Assembly: GCF_025165795.1 (NCBI RefSeq) | Contig: NZ_JAJAGO010000027.1 | Location: forward strand, 1 to 34,151 | Direction of reading: 5' to 3' | Origin: Streptomyces gossypii | GTDB taxonomy: Bacteria; Actinomycetota; Actinomycetes; Streptomycetales; Streptomycetaceae | DNA: 34,151 bases | Shown: positions 31,123 through 34,151 of the stretch, one piece after another | Position numbering within the stretch: the stretch's first letter is position 1 | Layout: each line of letters begins with the position of its first letter | Program-made: the position numbers and the translations under genes | The notes under the pieces: generated by a model | The model's database searches: none | What the model saw: only the letters and a program-made list of their open reading frames with translations | Told to the model about the DNA's origin: nothing

Positions 31123-31128
31123 TAGAGT
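31123..31128 (+). promoter_or_regulatory. Putative -10 element before the ADP-ribosylglycohydrolase gene
   Basis: TAGAGT matches the Streptomyces vegetative -10 consensus TAGRRT. No good -35 lies 16-18 bases upstream. A start of transcription near 31135 would leave about 40 bases before the GTG at 31176 and too little before ATG 31143. Confidence 0.3.
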
Positions 31129-31175
31129 TCTGCTCCGCAGCTATGAGGGGGCACGACTGGGAGGGGAGGCGCGCC

Positions 31176-32294
31176 GTGACCGCACCTGGCAGTGACGTGA
31201 TCTGGGGTCGCGTGGAGCAGCAGGACTTCCGCAGCAGGGTGCGCGGCTGCCTGTTGGGCGGGGCGATCGGTGACGCGCTCGGCGCGGGCATCGAGTTCGA
31301 CTCGCTGGCCGCCATCCGGGCGGCGCACGGCGCGGTCGGCGTCACCGGCTTCGTCCCCGCGTACGGGCGGCGCGGCGCGATCACCGACGACACCCAGATG
31401 ACGCTCTTCACCGTCGACGGGTTGATACGGGCCCACGTACGGCGGGACACCGGTGCCTGGCATCCGCCGACCGACGTGCACGCGGCGTACCGGCGCTGGG
31501 CCGCCACCCAGCGGGACTGGGGCCCCGACGAGCGGAAGAAGGACGACGGCTGGCTGGCGCACGAGGAGTGGCTCTACGCCCGCCGTGCTCCGGGCAACGC
31601 CTGTGTGACCGGTCTGGCGGATGACCGGATGGGCACCGTCGAGAAGCCCAAGAACCCCGATTCCAAGGGGTGCGGCACCGTCATGCGCTCCGCGCCGTTC
31701 GGGTTGCTGGTGGGCTGGGAGCCCGCGCTGGTCTTCCAGCTCGCCGTGGAGTGCGCGGCCCAGACGCACGGGCATCCGACCGGGTATCTCGCGGCGGGCG
31801 CCTGCGCCGCCATCGTGCACGCGCTCGCGCGCGGCGAGTCGCTGGACCACGGGGTGCAGCGGGCGTTGGCCCAGCTGGCGACCCGGCCGGGGCATGAGGA
31901 GACCACGGACGCGCTCAAGCGGGCGCTGGGCTCCGTACGGCAGGGGATGCCGTCGGCTGAGCGCGTCGAGACGCTGGGGGAGGGCTGGACGGCGGAGGAG
32001 GCGCTCTCGATCGCCGTCTACTGCGCGCTGGTCGCCGAGGATGTGCAGCACGGCCTGCTGCTCGCCGTGAACCACGGCGGTGACAGCGACTCCACCGGGT
32101 CCGTGTGCGGCCAGCTGCTGGGCGCGATCCACGGCGAGACCGCGCTGCCGCCGGGCTGGGTGGCGGAGCTGGAGGGGCGCGCGACGATCCTGGAGCTCGC
32201 CGACGACTTCGCGATGGAGATGACACAGGGGCCCGCGCTGCACACACCGGCGGTCTCGTCACCGGCCTGGCTCGCCCGCTACCCCCGGGCGTGA
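31176..32294 (+). CDS. ADP-ribosylglycohydrolase family protein (DraG/ARH-like)
   Basis: A 372-aa member of the ADP-ribosylglycohydrolase family, which removes ADP-ribose from modified proteins or small molecules. Seen: GCLLGGAIGDALGAGIEF (24-41), AITDDTQMTLFTVDGL (68-83) with the first metal-binding TDDT, KGCGTVMRSAPFGLLVG (about 167-182), THGHPTGYLAAG, and VNHGGDSDSTGSVCGQLLGA (298-317) with the second metal site D303, D305 and T307. Both halves of the dinuclear magnesium site are present, so it should be active. GTG at 31176 has GAGGGGAGG 6 bases upstream; ATG at 31143 would add 11 residues. It is the last of three co-directional genes after the ATPase and membrane protein. Confidence 0.92.
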   Translation: MTAPGSDVIWGRVEQQDFRSRVRGCLLGGAIGDALGAGIEFDSLAAIRAAHGAVGVTGFVPAYGRRGAITDDTQMTLFTVDGLIRAHVRRDTGAWHPPTDVHAAYRRWAATQRDWGPDERKKDDGWLAHEEWLYARRAPGNACVTGLADDRMGTVEKPKNPDSKGCGTVMRSAPFGLLVGWEPALVFQLAVECAAQTHGHPTGYLAAGACAAIVHALARGESLDHGVQRALAQLATRPGHEETTDALKRALGSVRQGMPSAERVETLGEGWTAEEALSIAVYCALVAEDVQHGLLLAVNHGGDSDSTGSVCGQLLGAIHGETALPPGWVAELEGRATILELADDFAMEMTQGPALHTPAVSSPAWLARYPRA

Positions 32295-32501
32295 GGGTGG
32301 CCGGATATGCGGCGGTCGGCTACGAGGTGAACGACCTGGTGCGCGATAGGGGGCGGGCTCCCGTCGCCTTGGACCCGGATGCCGCATGAGGCCGCTCGCT
32401 GACCCACTCCCTGTCGCCCACCAAGTCGTAGCCCCGCTCGCCGTCCTGGCACGGCTTCGCACCGCGTTGCCCGATCGGCCGAGCAGGCCCACTACGAGGC
32501 A

Positions 32502-32524
32502 GGTCAGGCGCCTTGCGCCTGACC
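32502..32524. terminator. Strong bidirectional hairpin terminator
   Basis: GGTCAGGCGC (32502-32511), loop CTT, GCGCCTGACC (32515-32524): a perfect 10-bp stem, 16 bases beyond the DUF397 stop and between two converging units. The rest of the 246-base gap (32295-32540) holds no gene. Confidence 0.75.
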
Positions 32525-32540
32525 GCGCCAGGACGCCTTG

Positions 32541-32765
32541 CTACCGGCAGTCGCCGTGGGACCCGCGGTCGCGACGGTCACGTACGGACGTCACGAAGCC
32601 GTTCCACGCCTCCGCGCGGAAGCTGAGCGCGGGGCCTGTCGGCGCCTTCGAGTCGCGTACGTCGATCGCCCGTGCCGTCGGGGACTTGACCTCGACACAC
32701 GCGCCGTTCCCGCCCGAGTAGCTCGACTTGATCCAGGCGGTGGTCATTCCCTGCTGAATTGCCAT
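32541..32765 (-). CDS. DUF397 protein (partner of XRE regulator)
   Basis: A 74-aa DUF397 protein. Seen: WIKSSYSGGNGACVEVKSPTARAIDVRDSKAPTGPALSFRAEAWNGFVTSVRD, which is the family signature (W.KSSYS, CVEV, V.VRDSK, L.F....W..F). Known: DUF397 genes are paired with XRE/DUF5753 regulators in Streptomyces (WhiJ/AbaA-type pairs); the small protein modulates its regulator, in an antitoxin- or anti-activator-like way. ATG at 32765 has AAGGGGAG 6 bases upstream; ATG at 32747 is also possible. It has its own promoter (32801-32828) and a palindrome (32837-32850). It ends in the hairpin at 32502-32524. Confidence 0.9.
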   Translation of the reverse strand: MAIQQGMTTAWIKSSYSGGNGACVEVKSPTARAIDVRDSKAPTGPALSFRAEAWNGFVTSVRDRRDRGSHGDCR

Positions 32766-32800
32766 ATCTGCTGCTCCCCTTGGGCCGTGATGTGTGAGCG

Positions 32801-32828
32801 ACGGTACGCGCCGATCGCCCGCTGTAAA
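32801..32828 (-). promoter_or_regulatory. Promoter of the DUF397 gene
   Basis: Read on the minus strand: -35 TTTACA (32828-32823), 16-base spacer, -10 TACCGT (32806-32801), a good match to the vegetative consensus, about 36 bases before the ATG. Confidence 0.5.
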
Positions 32829-32836
32829 GGCTCAGT

Positions 32837-32850
32837 CACTCGACCGAGTG
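32837..32850. promoter_or_regulatory. Palindrome upstream of the DUF397 promoter
   Basis: CACTCG-AC-CGAGTG, an exact 6-bp inverted repeat with a 2-base centre, 9 bases upstream of the -35 element and between the XRE and DUF397 genes. It is a candidate site for the XRE regulator. Confidence 0.5.
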
Positions 32851-32944
32851 GCATATTCCAGGCAGCTCTTCACACCGAATGGTCACCGGAGGTAACCTCC
32901 CCGGCCCACCTTCACACCGGCTCACCTTTCACGCCGGTCCGCCC

Positions 32945-33805
32945 TCAGGCCCGGGTGAACTCCTTGGCGATCTTCTCGATGAACTCCCGCGACTGGCCCG
33001 CGTTGAGGGCCTGGGCGCGCAGATGCTCGTACATCACGCTGTAGCTCTGCACGTCGTTCGCCTTCTCCAGATAGAGATCGCTGGTGACGCCCTCCAGGTA
33101 GATCACCGTCGAGTCGGACGCGTCGGGGAACTCCAGAATCGCGTACTGCCCGTTCACACCGGGGTGTGCTCCCATCGTGAACGGCATGACCTGCACCGTC
33201 ACATGGGGCAGCCGTGACATGTCCATCAGGTGCTCGAGCTGCTCCACCATCGTCTGCGGCCCGCCGACCGCGCGCCGCAGCGCGGACTCGTCCAGCACCG
33301 CCCACAGCCGCAGCGGCTGCCGGGTCTCGATGATCCGGTCCTGCCGCCGCACCCGCACCTGGACACGCTTCTCGATGTCCGAGGCCGTCGCCTCCGGCAG
33401 CGCACCGGAGATGACCGCCTCCGCGTACGCCTGCGTCTGCAGCAGACCCGGAACCACCAGCGGCTCGTACACCCGCAGCGAGGCGGCGTCCGTCTCCAGC
33501 CCGATGTAGACGCTGTACGGGATGTCGCCGAAGGCGTGCCACCAGCCCTGCTGGCGGGACTCCTTGGCCATCTGCATCAGCGAGTCGACTATCCGGTGAT
33601 CCTCGACCTCGTACACGCCGCACAAATCGCGCACATCGCGCTGACTGATGCTGCGACGGCCGTTCTCCAGGCGACTGATCTTGGACTGCGAGACCAGCAG
33701 CCGGTCCGCCACCTCCTCGGCGGTCATGCCCTTGAGCTCGCGAAGCTTCCGCAGCTCCTGGCCCAACCGGCGCCGACGGACGGTGGGATTGACGTTCGAC
33801 GCCAC
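32945..33805 (-). CDS. XRE-family regulator with DUF5753 domain (WhiJ-like)
   Basis: A 286-aa DNA-binding regulator. Seen: helix-turn-helix LGQELRKLRELKGMTAEEVADRLLVSQSKISRLENGRRSISQRDVRDLCGVY (about 14-65), then the DUF5753 domain: SRQQGWWHAFGDIPYSVYIGLETDAASLRVYEPLVVPGLLQTQAYAEAVI, DRIIETRQPLRLWAVLDESALRRAVGG, and VTVQVMPFTMGAHPGVNGQYAILEFPD. Known: WhiJ/AbaA-type proteins of this class control differentiation and antibiotic production and are paired with DUF397 proteins, here 179 bases downstream. GTG at 33805 has GGAGGTG 8 bases upstream. Full length. Confidence 0.93.
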   Translation of the reverse strand: MASNVNPTVRRRRLGQELRKLRELKGMTAEEVADRLLVSQSKISRLENGRRSISQRDVRDLCGVYEVEDHRIVDSLMQMAKESRQQGWWHAFGDIPYSVYIGLETDAASLRVYEPLVVPGLLQTQAYAEAVISGALPEATASDIEKRVQVRVRRQDRIIETRQPLRLWAVLDESALRRAVGGPQTMVEQLEHLMDMSRLPHVTVQVMPFTMGAHPGVNGQYAILEFPDASDSTVIYLEGVTSDLYLEKANDVQSYSVMYEHLRAQALNAGQSREFIEKIAKEFTRA

Positions 33806-34124
33806 AGGAACAGCACCTCCGCGTGAGGTCCGGCGGCACGGGAGGGGGAGGAGGGGTGGCTCCGCGGCGCCCGTACGGGCTGCCGCCGCCCGGCTGACCC
33901 CGCCCCGGACACCGCTCCTTCTCCCACCCCCGCATGCCGGACGGACTAAGTACGACTACTTTCCATCAGCTTGCCACCACCATGGGTGAAGGCGCTGGGA
34001 AATAGCAACAGAGGGTGCTGGATCGAGTACGCGTGAGGGTGGTATCCGGCCGCAGCCGCACGGCCGATGGCGTGCCGCTGGCAGGGGGTGCGGCGGGCCG
34101 GGGCAGACGGGCGCGCGCCCTGAC
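33806..34124. other. Upstream region of the XRE gene
   Basis: I see no gene in these 319 bases. A small inverted repeat AAGTA-CGAC-TACTT (33948-33961) lies 142 bases upstream of the GTG and may be an operator. A GC-rich stretch fills 33806-33935. No clear -35/-10 pair was found. Confidence 0.4.
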
Positions 34125-34151
34125 CGGGGCACACCGACTCGGTGTGCCCCG
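34125..34151. terminator. Strong hairpin at the right edge
   Basis: CGGGGCACACCG (34125-34136), loop ACT, CGGTGTGCCCCG (34140-34151): a perfect 12-bp stem ending at the last base of the window. It most likely ends a gene outside the window to the right. Confidence 0.75.

Noticed and set aside
1..34151. Search for transposases, integrases, tRNA genes and attachment sites
   Set aside because: None recognised. The two pseudogenes and tandem repeats are the only signs of rearrangement.

Overview
The window is high-GC actinomycete chromosome, almost certainly Streptomyces or a close relative. The signs are extreme third-position GC bias, frequent GTG starts, a complete conservon (CvnA-B-C-D plus two P450s), a fused FO synthase (FbiC) for coenzyme F420, a SARP-type regulator, an XRE/DUF397 pair, PQQ-propeller Ser/Thr kinases, and a gas-vesicle cluster in the order O-A-F-G-Y-Z-J-L-S-K that I recall from S. 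coelicolor. No rRNA, tRNA, CRISPR array, integrase or intact transposon was seen.

Layout. (1) 1-1333, minus: an AfsR/SARP regulator with an NB-ARC ATPase, cut by the left edge. (2) 1711-7242, minus: a conservon, transcribed kinase-like CvnA > roadblock CvnB > DUF742 CvnC > GTPase CvnD > CYP157-like P450 > CYP154-like P450. Every junction overlaps (4, 4, 29, 4 and 79 bp), and a hairpin terminator closes the unit. (3) 7576-9820, minus: an NAD(P)-binding reductase with a perfect operator-like palindrome upstream, and a Tat-signal PHP metallohydrolase. (4) 10467-14923, plus: two tandem paralogous membrane Ser/Thr kinases with extracytoplasmic PQQ propellers. (5) 14977-15445: a frameshifted C-terminal remnant of the enoyl-ACP/CoA reductase FabV. 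(6) 15685-18965, plus: fbiC and a GNAT acetyltransferase. (7) 19249-24707, plus: ten gvp genes, tightly packed and mostly overlapping. (8) 24760-24950: an internally deleted LysE-family exporter. (9) 25143-26741: a DinB-like (TIGR03086-type) protein and a nucleotidyltransferase. (10) 26892-32294, plus: a 1136-aa P-loop ATPase/TPR protein, a four-helix membrane protein with an MPPP-repeat tail, and an ADP-ribosylglycohydrolase. (11) 32541-33805, minus: an XRE regulator and its DUF397 partner, bounded by strong hairpins at 32502-32524 and 34125-34151.

Working together. The conservon proteins resemble a eukaryotic-style G-protein relay in which the kinase-like protein, roadblock protein and GTPase form a membrane complex; the two P450s are presumed effectors. 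The gvp genes encode shell protein, minor shell/nucleation proteins and assembly factors, several with long charged tails. The least characterised stretch is 26892-32294. ATPase/TPR sensor-like, membrane and ADP-ribosyl-hydrolase genes are co-directional there, but nothing in the sequence proves that they form one system.
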